NCBI GenBank assembly: GCA_013519935.1
Contig: JACDUA010000026.1
Coordinates: 1 to 51,923, forward strand
Direction: 5' to 3'
DNA length: 51,923 bases
Source: Ectothiorhodospiraceae bacterium WFHF3C12
GTDB lineage: Bacteria > Pseudomonadota > Gammaproteobacteria > Nitrococcales > Nitrococcaceae
Positions 17,017-25,625 of this stretch are shown piece by piece. Every line of letters begins with the position of its first letter. Position 1 is the first letter of the stretch. The notes under the pieces are model-generated. The model ran no database searches and was not told the origin of the DNA. It worked only from the letters and a program-made list of their open reading frames with translations. The position numbers and the translations under genes are program-made.

Positions 17017-19644
17017 ATGGGCACGCAACGGGATCGCCGCGTGTGGTGCATGCTGGCCACGGCGCTGACCGCCGGGCTGCTTGTAGCCGCCACCGCCGCT
17101 GCTGGACGCACCTGGCGCTATACGTACACGGACCTCGGCCAGGTCCGAACCGTCGACGGCCCACGCGTCGACGTCCAGGACGTTACAACCTATGACTATG
17201 ATGCCTCGGGCAACCGCATCCGCGTAACCAACGCACTGGATCAGGTCACCGAGATTCCGGAACACGATGCCGCCGGGCGACCGTTACGCATTGTTGATCC
17301 GAACGGTGTGGTCACGACCCTCACCTACGACGCCCGTGGGCAACTGGAGACCTACACGTTGGCCGGGGCGACCACCACCTTTGCCTACGATGGCGTTCGC
17401 CAGCTCACCAGTGTCCAGCTGCCCAACGGCGAGCGGGTGCGCTATGAGTACGATGGCGCGCACCGGTTGGTGGCCATGGAGGACGGCGCCGGCAATCGCA
17501 TCGAATACACCCTGGACGATGCTGGCAATCGTACCGAGGAACGCCACTACGATGCAGCGGGACAGCTGGCCTACACCCACACGCTGGTCTACGATGCCCT
17601 CTCGCGGCTGATCCAGAGAATTGGCGCGGAGGGCGAGACCACCGACTACGATCACGACCCCAACGGCAACCGCATCGAAAAGGTCGATGCCAACGCCAAC
17701 CCCGCGACTTACGCCTTTGACGCGCTGGACCGGCTGGTGCAAGAGACCGACGCCGCCCAAGCCCAGACCCAGGTGGACTACAACGCCCAGGACCAGGTGA
17801 CCGACGTCATCGACGCCCGGCAGAACACCACCACCTACGACTACGACGGCCTGGGCAACCGCACCGCCGTGCACGGCCCGGACAGCGGCACCACCACCTA
17901 TGACCACGATGCCGCCGGCAACGTCATCCGCCGCACGGACGCCAACGCCGTGGTCACCGAGTACAGCTACGATGCGCTCAACCGGCTGACCCAGATCCAC
18001 TACCCGTCGAGCCCCAGCCACGACGTCAGCTACACCTACGACGAGACCGAAGTGGCCCACGGCATCGGCCGGCTCACCCGAGTGGAGACCAACTACATCA
18101 CCACCCGCTATAGCTACACCGCGCAGGGACAGGTCGACACCGTCACCCGCACCATCAGCGGTGTGGACTATCAGCTCGACTACAGCTACGACGCCGCCGG
18201 ACGGCTGACCAGCCTCACCTACCCCAGCGGCCGCGGCGTCATGTACGTCTACAACGATGTCAGGCGCGTCGAGCGCGTCATCGGCCTGGTTGGCGGTGCC
18301 CCGCAGCTACTGGCGAGCAACATCACCTACCAGCCGTTCGGCGCCCGGCGGGGGCTCGCCTTCGGCAACGGCCTCACCGAGACGCGCAGCTACGACCTGG
18401 ACGGCCGCATGGACAGCGTCAACCTGGGCAGCGTGCACGGGCGGGACTACACCTACGACCCGGTGGGCAACATCGACGCCATTGACGACCTCGTCGACCC
18501 CGATGACAGCGTCGACTACGACTACAGCGTCGTCGACCGGTTGACCAGCGCCGCACCGGTGGAAGGCACCGTCCACGGCTTCAACTACGACCTGCTCGGC
18601 AACCGGCTAAGCCATACCCGAGACACCGATGCCGAGTCGCTGACCTACGCCACCGACAGCAACCGCCTGTCGACCCGTGACGGTGCCGTCTACACCCACG
18701 ACGCTGCCGGCAACATCACCGCCGACGGGCAGTACACGTATACGTACACGCCCGGCAATCGCCTTCACCAGGTGCTCGACGGGGGCACGGTGATCGCCAC
18801 CTATACGTACAACGCCCAGGGCCAGCGGGTGAAGAAGGTCACCGCCGCCGGCACTACGCTGTACGTCTACGGCCCGGGCGGCAAGTTGCTCGGCGAGTAC
18901 GACGAAACCGGTGCGCTGATCCGCGAGTACGTGCACCTCAACGGCAAGCCCCTGGCGCAGATCGATGCCACCGGCTCAGGCGAGCGCATCACCTACGTGC
19001 ACACGGATCATCTGGGCACGCCGCGGGTGGGCACAAACAGTGCCGGGACCGTGGTGTGGCGTTGGGAGAATGATTCGCCTTTCGGGGCGAATGGGGCGGA
19101 CGGGGACCCGGATGGGGATGGGCAGGTTGTGGCGGTTAACTTGCGGTTTCCGGGGCAGTACTACGACTCGGAGAGTGGGCTGCATTATAACTACTATCGG
19201 TATTACGATCCCAGTACCGGGCGGTATCTGACTTCCGATCCCATCGGGCTTGATGGTGGGTTGAATACGTATGCCTACGTCGACGGGAACCCCGTTAACT
19301 TTGCTGATCCGCTCGGGCTTGAGGCCGTTAACGTATTTGTTTGCACAACAGCGCTCGGTGCTTGGGGGACGTTTGCGACGTTACGGGAAGTCGGTGATTT
19401 TGCTGGCTCAATTGACGGTTTAAGAGATCAGCTAAGTAGGGTAAATGATGCGATAGACGATTGCCTTGATGATGACATTCAGCGGATGGGTGAGCTAATG
19501 GAAATGAGGGATAGACTCCGTCGCCAGATAAGTGAGGCAAGTGCGGATTACGTGTCAAATCAAGCATGGACGGCGGTAGCGGGTATAACAGGCGCGCTAA
19601 CTAGTGCTGGCTGTGCAGCCCTATTCGCGCTTCCAGGCTTGTAG
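17017..19644 (+). CDS. Rhs/YD-repeat protein, C-terminal component with core and variable tip
   Basis: 875 residues. A strong AAGGAGAG sits six bases before the ATG, and the first 29 residues form a second signal peptide (RDRR, then a hydrophobic stretch ending AATAAAG). About twenty YD repeats follow, then the Rhs core: HTDHLGTPR, FPGQYYDSESGLHYNYYRYY, and two DPxGL boxes (DPIGL and DPLGL), where Rhs proteins cleave themselves. The tip after DPLGL (residues 769-875, from base 19321) is encoded by AT-richer DNA. It has a hydrophobic segment at each end around a charged coiled-coil-like middle. It matches no toxin family I recognise; a membrane-acting toxin is a guess. A small membrane protein gene follows at 19666. 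Confidence 0.85.
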   Translation: MGTQRDRRVWCMLATALTAGLLVAATAAAGRTWRYTYTDLGQVRTVDGPRVDVQDVTTYDYDASGNRIRVTNALDQVTEIPEHDAAGRPLRIVDPNGVVTTLTYDARGQLETYTLAGATTTFAYDGVRQLTSVQLPNGERVRYEYDGAHRLVAMEDGAGNRIEYTLDDAGNRTEERHYDAAGQLAYTHTLVYDALSRLIQRIGAEGETTDYDHDPNGNRIEKVDANANPATYAFDALDRLVQETDAAQAQTQVDYNAQDQVTDVIDARQNTTTYDYDGLGNRTAVHGPDSGTTTYDHDAAGNVIRRTDANAVVTEYSYDALNRLTQIHYPSSPSHDVSYTYDETEVAHGIGRLTRVETNYITTRYSYTAQGQVDTVTRTISGVDYQLDYSYDAAGRLTSLTYPSGRGVMYVYNDVRRVERVIGLVGGAPQLLASNITYQPFGARRGLAFGNGLTETRSYDLDGRMDSVNLGSVHGRDYTYDPVGNIDAIDDLVDPDDSVDYDYSVVDRLTSAAPVEGTVHGFNYDLLGNRLSHTRDTDAESLTYATDSNRLSTRDGAVYTHDAAGNITADGQYTYTYTPGNRLHQVLDGGTVIATYTYNAQGQRVKKVTAAGTTLYVYGPGGKLLGEYDETGALIREYVHLNGKPLAQIDATGSGERITYVHTDHLGTPRVGTNSAGTVVWRWENDSPFGANGADGDPDGDGQVVAVNLRFPGQYYDSESGLHYNYYRYYDPSTGRYLTSDPIGLDGGLNTYAYVDGNPVNFADPLGLEAVNVFVCTTALGAWGTFATLREVGDFAGSIDGLRDQLSRVNDAIDDCLDDDIQRMGELMEMRDRLRRQISEASADYVSNQAWTAVAGITGALTSAGCAALFALPGL
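18643..19235 (+). repeat. Rhs core duplication, copy 1
   Basis: This stretch of the Rhs gene aligns without gaps at an offset of 2486 bp to 21129-21721, with only scattered substitutions. It ends just before the first DPxGL box diverges. The copies share the core but carry different tips, the classical arrangement for Rhs tip exchange by recombination. Confidence 0.9.
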
Positions 19645-19665
19645 AGTAATTATTACGAGGATGCC

Positions 19666-20040
19666 ATGGTTAGTGCGTTATTTTGGCGATCTCTAAAGAT
19701 ATACGTTCTTTTCGTCGCGCTTTTTGGAATGGCCGGTCTTGTTCTGGGAGATTTAGTTGTTGATGAGGTCTTCATTCTGGAATATCAGGCACCGCTGATA
19801 TTTGCGTATTTGCTATTTTTCATAGGTTCGCCTTTGCTTATTGCCATAGGGTGGCTTGGGGCTATTCTGCTGGTGACCGGCCACCTTCCGAAAGCCATTA
19901 AGAGCCACGGTGGTTCCGGAACCCCGCTCAGACCTAGAACGTTAGGTGCAGCAGTCTTCGCAACGGCGGCAGGGGGGCTTCTGGCAGCTGTGTACTTTAT
20001 CGTACACCTCTTCAGGGTGTCAGCTGTATTTTTATTCTAG
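19666..20040 (+). CDS. Small membrane protein, putative immunity partner of the Rhs tip
   Basis: 124 residues, three or four hydrophobic helices (about 8-28, 40-72 and 93-122) with a short basic loop HLPKAIKSHGG. It begins 21 bp after the Rhs gene and shares its low GC. Position directly after a variable Rhs tip is the usual place for the cognate immunity gene, and a membrane immunity protein would suit a membrane-acting tip. No family is recognised, so immunity is inference from position and topology. Confidence 0.62.
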   Translation: MVSALFWRSLKIYVLFVALFGMAGLVLGDLVVDEVFILEYQAPLIFAYLLFFIGSPLLIAIGWLGAILLVTGHLPKAIKSHGGSGTPLRPRTLGAAVFATAAGGLLAAVYFIVHLFRVSAVFLF

Positions 20041-20561
20041 AAGGGGAAACTCCTAGTTTGAGCGCAAAGATGGGCCGGCTACGACTACAATAAAAATACG
20101 GGATAGCGGTGTCATAGATACCGGGTCGAGCCTTAAATTCGGCAACGCCGAGGTCGGCCTTTAGATAGTTTCCGATACACCTCATCAGCCAATGCTATGA
20201 GGGAGGACGGGAAAGCGCCATGGCGAGGCTGTTGCGGATTGAAAGTTTTAGGGCGTTGTATCACGTCTGGGCCAACTCGCGTAGCTAGCGTAACAATAGC
20301 ACTGAACATGTTTTCTATCGACTCGCGAGATGGTCCGCAATACACAATGAGGCTTCCAGAATTGAGCTTCAGTGTTGCCTTTTGCTCTGGCGAGGCTTGA
20401 AGAAAAGGTATGCAGTTTCGAGGGAGAGAAAGAAACTCTTCCTCGATTGCCCGATTCTTATTCTATAATGTTTCGTTCCTTAGGAGCGCAGTACAGCGTA
20501 GATGGAATTGTTTGTATGGTATTTGGTGCCGGCGTCGGGCTGCCTTTTGACCCGCAGTGGG
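20041..20561. other. Low-GC spacer between Rhs modules
   Basis: No gene is certain here. A minus-strand frame is open from about 20462 to a stop at 20133. From a GTG at 20345 it would give 70 residues (RHGAFPSSLIALADEVYRKL near its end); the part upstream of that GTG has no ATG. Overlapping short plus-strand frames also exist. The stretch looks like remains of older tip or immunity modules. Confidence 0.3.
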
Positions 20562-20852
20562 ATGTTGAGCCCCATTAGTGTAGAGGATTTTCTGGTGCTG
20601 CTTGAGATGATCTTTTGGTTCCTGACTGTTTTGTTTATTTTGGCCGGCGTGGGCTACGTGTACTGCGCTCTGAGTGCCATTTCTTATGCTAAGACCGGTA
20701 AAGCGTGGGTGATCTGGATACCGCTATGGCTTTTTATGCCTTCCTTCTTTGAAGAGCGTGGGAATCGCTATCGAGTCGGGGCTCTAAAGGTTGCGTTCCT
20801 GATGGGGGTTGATGTGGGAATAATTGCGATTCTAGGAAGTTATCTCTATTGA
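20562..20852 (+). CDS. Small hypothetical membrane protein, possible orphan immunity protein
   Basis: 96 residues from the ATG at 20562; a longer frame starts at 20502. Two clear membrane segments (FLVLLEMIFWFLTVLFILAG and VIWIPLWLFMPSF) and a third near the C-terminus (VAFLMGVDVGIIAILGSY). It is encoded by AT-rich DNA between two Rhs tips. No family is recognised. Retained immunity genes without their toxin are common in Rhs loci, which makes that a plausible identity, but the ribosome site is weak and the gene may be decaying. Confidence 0.45.
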   Translation: MLSPISVEDFLVLLEMIFWFLTVLFILAGVGYVYCALSAISYAKTGKAWVIWIPLWLFMPSFFEERGNRYRVGALKVAFLMGVDVGIIAILGSYLY

Positions 20853-20911
20853 GTCCGGTCTGAGGGCGATTCCGAAAATGCTTGGGCACCTTTTTTGCGA
20901 ATATAGATGGG

Positions 20912-21022
20912 TGTAAAAGTCTGGCAAATACCCGGCAGCCAGGGTCTCCAGCAGCTTCGATGATGCCAATGGGTCTGTGGCGGGTTCAGCGTCTTTCGGA
21001 ATCGCCGCGAGCCGCGGCAGCG
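20912..21022. repeat. Dispersed non-coding repeat, copy A
   Basis: About 110 bp that aligns without gaps to 22568-22678 at roughly 70% identity (shared blocks such as ATACCCGGCAGCCAGGG and CAGCTTCGATGATGCC). The two copies flank the orphan Rhs tip module. No coding role is evident. They may mark recombination or insertion boundaries of the module. Confidence 0.5.
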
Positions 21023-21080
21023 AGGGTCAGGGGGCAGCTCTCAGGGGCAGGGTGAGCTGCCCCGGGGGCCCGGCGACGCC

Positions 21081-22259
21081 CTAGGCAACCGGACCTGGTA
21101 CAGGGAAGGCGGCGCGGCGGAGACGCGGACCTACGCCACCGACAGCAACCGCCTGTCGACCCGTGACGGTGCCGTCTACACCCACGACGCTGCCGGCAAC
21201 ATCACCGCCGACGGGCAGTACACGTATACGTACACGCCCGGCAATCGCCTTCACCAGGTGCTCGACGGGGGCACGGTGATCGCCACCTATACGTACAACG
21301 CCCAGGGCCAGCGGGTGAAGAAGGTCACCGCCGCCGGCACCGTGATCTACGTCTACGGCCCGGGCGGCAAGCTGCTGGGCGAGTACGATGACAGTGGTGC
21401 GCTGATCCGCGAGTACGTGCACCTCAATGGGAAGCCCCTGGCGCAGATTGACGCCACCGGCTCGGGGGAGCGCATCACCTACCTGCACACGGATCATCTG
21501 GGCACGCCGCGGGTGGGCACGGACAGTACCGGGACCGTGGTCTGGCGTTGGGAGAATGATTCGCCGTTTGGGGGGAACGCGGCGGACGGGGACCCGGATG
21601 GGGATGGGCAGGTTGTGGTGGTTAACTTGCGGTTTCCGGGGCAGTACTACGACTCGGAGAGTGGGCTGCATTATAACTACTTTCGGTATTACGATCCCAG
21701 TACCGGGCGGTATCTGACTTCTGACCCCTTAGGACTGGAAGGTGGGCTGAATACCTTCAACTATGTTCGCAGCAATCCATTGTCGCGCTTCGATCCTCGA
21801 GGGCTTGCTATTTGGGAGGTTGTAGACGCATTCGAAATAGGGATGGTCGCAGGAATCGGCGCAAAGTTTGCCATATACACTCTTGAGTCACCGTGCAACA
21901 GCGAAGGGAAGAAATATATGATCACTGTTTATGCAGTAGGTCCATCTGCAGGATTGGGGCTGAACTGTAGAGCATGCTTTACGGCTCCTCCATCAGTTCC
22001 TTTAGGGGGACAGTTTAATGATCATCACGACCAACCAAACCCTGGCGCGTTCGACGGGCCATACCTTTCAGTTGGGACATCTGCGCAAGAGCTTGGAGCA
22101 GGCGGAGTGTACGGGGATACTGTCCTCGGAAATGCGACGAACTTGCGTGATTTCACTCCTGCTCTAGGCATGGGTACCTTTGGTGCGGAATTATCCGGAA
22201 CCATGGGAACGTCCACTGTAATGGACATTGACGTTGAAGAGTGTGGGTGCGCTAAGTAG
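21081..22259 (+). pseudogene. Orphan Rhs C-terminal module with alternative tip
   Basis: The frame is open from a TGA at 20961 but has no usable start before the core; LGNR at 21081 aligns with LGNR of the complete gene at 18595. The core repeats (HTDHLGTPR, FPGQYYDSESGLHYNYFRYY) are followed by DPLGL and DPRGL and then a new tip of 150 residues from base 21807. The tip is glycine-rich and largely beta-like, with ITVYAVGPSAGLGLNCRAC and a C-terminal VEECGCAK; it has five cysteines and no recognised toxin motif. Lacking a start and signal peptide, this is a silent cassette of the type that can replace the active tip by recombination. Confidence 0.78.
21129..21721 (+). repeat. Rhs core duplication, copy 2
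   Basis: Partner of 18643-19235, same direction, offset 2486 bp and without gaps. The flanking sequence diverges abruptly on the tip side, giving ready homology for swapping the two tips. Confidence 0.9.
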
Positions 22260-22272
22260 AAGCCTCGTTAAG

Positions 22273-22497
22273 ATGCTGACCAATAATGTAAAAATGTTGC
22301 TAAGAATAGGTCTTTATTCGTTCGGGCTGTCTATCTGCATATTCATCGCTGCAGCCACTATTTGGCCATACCTCAGTGGTTGGCACGCAGGCTTTGGGCC
22401 GGCCATCGCCAGACGTGTCTTCTTGGTCGTCTTCGTGGCTACATTCGCAACACTTTTAGGCCTAAATCTGATGCGTAATAGAAAGCGAAAAGAGTAG
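22273..22497 (+). CDS. Small membrane protein, putative immunity partner of the orphan tip
   Basis: 74 residues from the ATG at 22273, or 89 if the start at 22228 inside the tip gene is used. Two membrane helices (IGLYSFGLSICIFIAAATIW and RRVFLVVFVATFATLLGLNL) and a basic end RNRKRKE. It directly follows the orphan tip and has the same low GC. No family is recognised; an immunity role is inferred from position. Confidence 0.5.
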   Translation: MLTNNVKMLLRIGLYSFGLSICIFIAAATIWPYLSGWHAGFGPAIARRVFLVVFVATFATLLGLNLMRNRKRKE

Positions 22498-22813
22498 AAC
22501 CGATAACGGGAACGCGGAAACGGGTAAGCTTTTGCGGGGACGTGGGGTCAAATACCGTCTTGCGGAACGTACAAGTTTGGTAATTACCCGACAGTCGGGG
22601 CTCCGGCAGCGTCGATTATGCCGCTGCGTCAGCGGCGGATTCATCGTCCTTGGGGATGGTCGCAAGCCGCGCTGGAGCGTTCAGACGTGGAGCGACCCCA
22701 GGATCCCCTGCCGCGGATCATTCCAGCCGCTCCCCCGAGCCAGTCGCGCGTCGACAAGCGGACGTGGCCAACTCCTGTAGCGCCAACACACCGGTGCCGC
22801 AGGATTTCCGCGT
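22498..22813. other. Intergenic region with dispersed repeat, copy B
   Basis: Contains the second copy (22568-22678) of the 110-bp repeat found at 20912-21022, preceded by a GGGGTCAAATACC-type stretch. The several short frames crossing it are not convincing as genes. Return to high GC begins here, so this is probably the right edge of the Rhs island. Confidence 0.45.
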
Positions 22814-23275
22814 TTACAGATCCGTATGCACCCGGAAAAGCTCCGAGTGCCCGAAGCCCTTCCGATAATCGAGAACGGAGATGATCTCCGGGTCGATGCG
22901 CATCAGGCACATGTCCTCGGATTCGCCCGCTTCGGCGAAGTCCCGGATCTGGGGAAAGCGCTCGAGCATGGCGTCGAGGACGCGCTTTTCCTCCTCGGGG
23001 TCGGTGACGATATGGGCCCGGCCCGCCAGTGACAGTCCCCGGATCTCGTTCCAGCTACTGTAGGGCAGGTTCACCGTGGCCGAGATCTTCGGGTGCCGGT
23101 GAATGTTGTGGGCCTTCTGGGAATCGCGGCCGCAGCCGAAGTAGATCACCAGACCCTGGTGGACGAAGCTGACCGTGGTCGCCTGGGGGTAGCCGTCCTC
23201 GCGAAGGGTGGCGACGGTCATGTCTTGCGCGCCGTCGAGGATCTCATGGATTTCCGCCTGCCAGGGTGCCGTCAT
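22814..23275 (-). CDS. Pyridoxamine 5'-phosphate oxidase-family (PPOX) FMN-binding protein
   Basis: 153 residues with the split beta-barrel pattern of PPOX-family proteins: MTVATLREDGYPQATTVSFV, then IYFGCGRDSQKAHNI and PKISATVNLPY. A GGGAG site precedes the ATG at 23275. Members bind FMN or F420 and serve as small reductases or heme/flavin proteins. A true PdxH is longer and differs at its C-terminus, so a general flavin-binding oxidoreductase is the safest call. Confidence 0.82.
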   Translation of the reverse strand: MTAPWQAEIHEILDGAQDMTVATLREDGYPQATTVSFVHQGLVIYFGCGRDSQKAHNIHRHPKISATVNLPYSSWNEIRGLSLAGRAHIVTDPEEEKRVLDAMLERFPQIRDFAEAGESEDMCLMRIDPEIISVLDYRKGFGHSELFRVHTDL

Positions 23276-23390
23276 GGTTCGTACTCCCGTCCGGTCGAGG
23301 ATTTCATGCTAGCGCCATGGCGTGGGTGCGTTTTGACGACGGTCAAGCCGGCAGCACGGACCTGGCGGAAGGCGGCGACGAAGCGGGGCT

Positions 23391-23422
23391 GCTCTCCCCC
23401 GTCCGACCGGACGGGGGAGAGC
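23391..23422 (-). terminator. Terminator-like hairpin after the TonB receptor gene
   Basis: A perfect 14-bp stem, GCTCTCCCCCGTCC and its complement, with a four-base loop lies eight bases beyond the receptor stop. No T-run follows, so it may act as an mRNA-stabilising or Rho-assisted structure rather than a full intrinsic terminator. Confidence 0.55.
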
Positions 23423-23429
23423 GCCTAGG

Positions 23430-25529
23430 TCAGTAACGCACTGCGTAGCTCAGCGAGTAGTGACGGCCGCGGCCCGGCACGGACTGGCGGAAGTCGCCGT
23501 AGACGGTGCCGAGCGGGGTCGTGTACTCCTCGTTGAACAGGTTACCCACGCCGAAGTCCAGCGTGCCGTGGCCGACGCGCGTGCCAATCCCGAGATCCAC
23601 TACGGTATAGGCGTCGGTGTCGACGCCGCCGAAGGCGGCCGCGTAGTCGTCGTGCTTGCGGGCAAAGAAGTGGTTCGCCTGCAGTCGGGCGTCCCACCGG
23701 CCGGTGGCGTATTCGGTATAGGCGGTCAGCTTGGGCGGGCTGATGCGGGTGACGGGCAGGTAATCATCCACGTCGCCGTCATCGTCAGTATCGGCCTTGC
23801 CTTCCTGCCACGAATAGCTGCCGCCGACGGTCCAGGGCAGGCTGACGCGCCAGTCGGCGGTGAGCTCGATGCCGTAGATCTCCTCCTTCTGCCGCTGGAT
23901 GTTGAGATCGTTGTCGAACGTCGTGCCCAGGTCCGAGGTGTTATAGAAGGCGCTAACCGAGGCGTCGACACGGTTGAAGCTGCCGCGCCAGCCGATTTCG
24001 TAGTTATCCACCACCTGGGCCTCCGGGTCGATGGCCTCCACGTCGGAGGCCGCGCCGCTGGCGCTTGCCGAGCGCAGCACCCGGCCCACATCGGCCACCG
24101 AGAAGCCCTGGCTGAAGCTGGCGAAGAGTTCCTGGCGGTCGGTCAGGAAATACACGGCGCCCACGTTGAACACCGTCTCGTCGTAGGTCAGCTCGCCGCC
24201 CCGCAGCGTCGTCGGGTTGTTGTAGGTCTCGTTGGCGAAGGTGGGCACGTCGAGCCGAACGTTCTCGTAGCGCACGCCGCCGCGCAGCATCCAGTCGCGC
24301 GCCACCGGCCACTCCAGCTGCAGAAACGGCGCGTAGCTGAGCTGCTCGATCTCCGGCACGCTGGTGCGCCCGTCGATCAGCGACTGGGAAGTCGTGTCCT
24401 GGAGCAGGTCCAGGCCGTACACGGCGAAGATCCCGGCGGGCAGTCCGCGTTCATGGGCCACGCGCGCGCCGTACTTCTCGGAGATCAGCTCCGACTGGCC
24501 CGGCCCCGTTTCGTAGCCCTCAAACCAGGTGAACTTCGTCTGGTAGTCCTGGTAATAGAGCTGGCTGGACAGTGTGCCGCCCAGGAATTCCTCGAGCGTG
24601 TGGTCGAGGGTCAGGGACACGTCCTGGGTACCGGGATTGTCGCCCGGGGGGTCGCCACGCATGGCGTAGGCCGGATCATCCGGGTTGTCGTCCGTTACGT
24701 AGTTCGTGTCCTGGGTGATGCGATAGGCATTGGCGGCCACACGGAGGCGCTGGGTGTCGGTGAGCTGGTAGCCCACCTGCCCCTGCAGGTTGAGCTCCTT
24801 GCTGTCGGAAAGCCCTCCGCCCTGGCCGAAGGCGTCCGGGGCGATGCGCTCGCCGTCGGCGTCGAAGTAGCCGCCGGTCTCCCGAGCGCTGAGGTTGAGG
24901 GCGAAATCCGCCGGACCGCTGCCGCCTTCCACGCTCTGCGCGGCGGAGTAGCCGGATTGCCCGTGAGCCCCGGCGCTGGTGCGGTAGCGCGTATCCTCGC
25001 CGCCGCCCTTGCGGGTGATGATGTTGATGATCCCGCCCGTGGCGCCGTAGCCGTAGGTGGCCACCGAACCGCGGATGACTTCGATGCGCTCGATCGCGGA
25101 GGGATCGATGATCCGCAGATGCTTGGAGACGTCGCGCAGCGGCGTCGTCTGGGGCACGCCGTCGATGAGGATGAGCATGTCCCGGCCGCGCAGCTGCTGG
25201 CCGAAATTCGTCAGGCTCTGGGAGCTGGCGCCGAGGCCCGGCACCAGGTTGCTCAGGATCTCGCCCATGTCGTTGCTGGTGCGCGTCTGCTTCTGCAGTT
25301 CCTCGCCCTCGATCACGGTCATGGAGCCGGGAATGGAGGAAACCGGCCGGCCCTGGCTGGTGCGTGTGCCGGTGACGGTGATGGTCTCCATGGTCTGTTC
25401 GTCGTCCACTGAAGTCCCGGTTTGCGCTGCTGCCGGCAATGCGGTTCCGGAAAACACAGCGGCCACGGCAAGGGCCGTGCCCGCCGCCGTTCCGATTTTC
25501 CCCGTCTTCGTTCGTGTCGGTCGTGTCAT
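23430..25529 (-). CDS. TonB-dependent outer-membrane receptor, probably siderophore/iron
   Basis: 699 residues. Start set at the ATG at 25529 because GGGGAG lies six bases upstream; the ATG two codons earlier abuts that site. A long signal peptide ends in ALPAAAQ. A TonB box (METITVTGTR) is followed by the plug domain with LRGRDMLILIDGVPQ and IERIEVIRGSVATYGYGATGGIINIITRK. A beta-barrel follows, with the terminal NLFNEEYTTPLG and an aromatic end YSLSYAVRY. It imports a ligand across the outer membrane using TonB energy. A Fur-box-like site upstream suggests a ferric siderophore ligand. No inner-membrane transport genes for that ligand are adjacent. Confidence 0.9.
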   Translation of the reverse strand: MTRPTRTKTGKIGTAAGTALAVAAVFSGTALPAAAQTGTSVDDEQTMETITVTGTRTSQGRPVSSIPGSMTVIEGEELQKQTRTSNDMGEILSNLVPGLGASSQSLTNFGQQLRGRDMLILIDGVPQTTPLRDVSKHLRIIDPSAIERIEVIRGSVATYGYGATGGIINIITRKGGGEDTRYRTSAGAHGQSGYSAAQSVEGGSGPADFALNLSARETGGYFDADGERIAPDAFGQGGGLSDSKELNLQGQVGYQLTDTQRLRVAANAYRITQDTNYVTDDNPDDPAYAMRGDPPGDNPGTQDVSLTLDHTLEEFLGGTLSSQLYYQDYQTKFTWFEGYETGPGQSELISEKYGARVAHERGLPAGIFAVYGLDLLQDTTSQSLIDGRTSVPEIEQLSYAPFLQLEWPVARDWMLRGGVRYENVRLDVPTFANETYNNPTTLRGGELTYDETVFNVGAVYFLTDRQELFASFSQGFSVADVGRVLRSASASGAASDVEAIDPEAQVVDNYEIGWRGSFNRVDASVSAFYNTSDLGTTFDNDLNIQRQKEEIYGIELTADWRVSLPWTVGGSYSWQEGKADTDDDGDVDDYLPVTRISPPKLTAYTEYATGRWDARLQANHFFARKHDDYAAAFGGVDTDAYTVVDLGIGTRVGHGTLDFGVGNLFNEEYTTPLGTVYGDFRQSVPGRGRHYSLSYAVRY

Positions 25530-25602
25530 CGTCATCTCCCCGTTGCGTGTCTCCGCCTTGCCTGTGCCCGGCATGGAGTAGAACCCTGAAAACGAGACGG
25601 CA

Positions 25603-25625
25603 TGATAAGCATTCGTATTTGCATT
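25603..25625 (-). promoter_or_regulatory. Fur-box-like site upstream of the TonB receptor
   Basis: TGATAAGCATTCGTATTTGC at 25603-25622 matches the 19-bp Fur consensus at about 11 positions with its conserved GATAA and ATT spacing. It lies about 75 bp before the receptor start in an AT-rich island. Iron repression by Fur is the expected consequence. Confidence 0.6.

Noticed and set aside
16985-17020. Rhs split as a sequencing error or simple frameshift
   Set aside because: The junction contains a stop, a strong ribosome site and a complete signal-peptide coding stretch, which one or two base errors could not produce.
15099-22497. Type VI secretion-linked Rhs effector
   Set aside because: No VgrG, PAAR, Hcp or chaperone gene is present, and the proteins begin with Sec-type signals instead of a PAAR domain.
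23460-25412. 650-codon plus-strand frame opposite the TonB receptor
   Set aside because: The receptor on the minus strand has signal, TonB box, plug and barrel; the opposite frame has no domain and biased composition.
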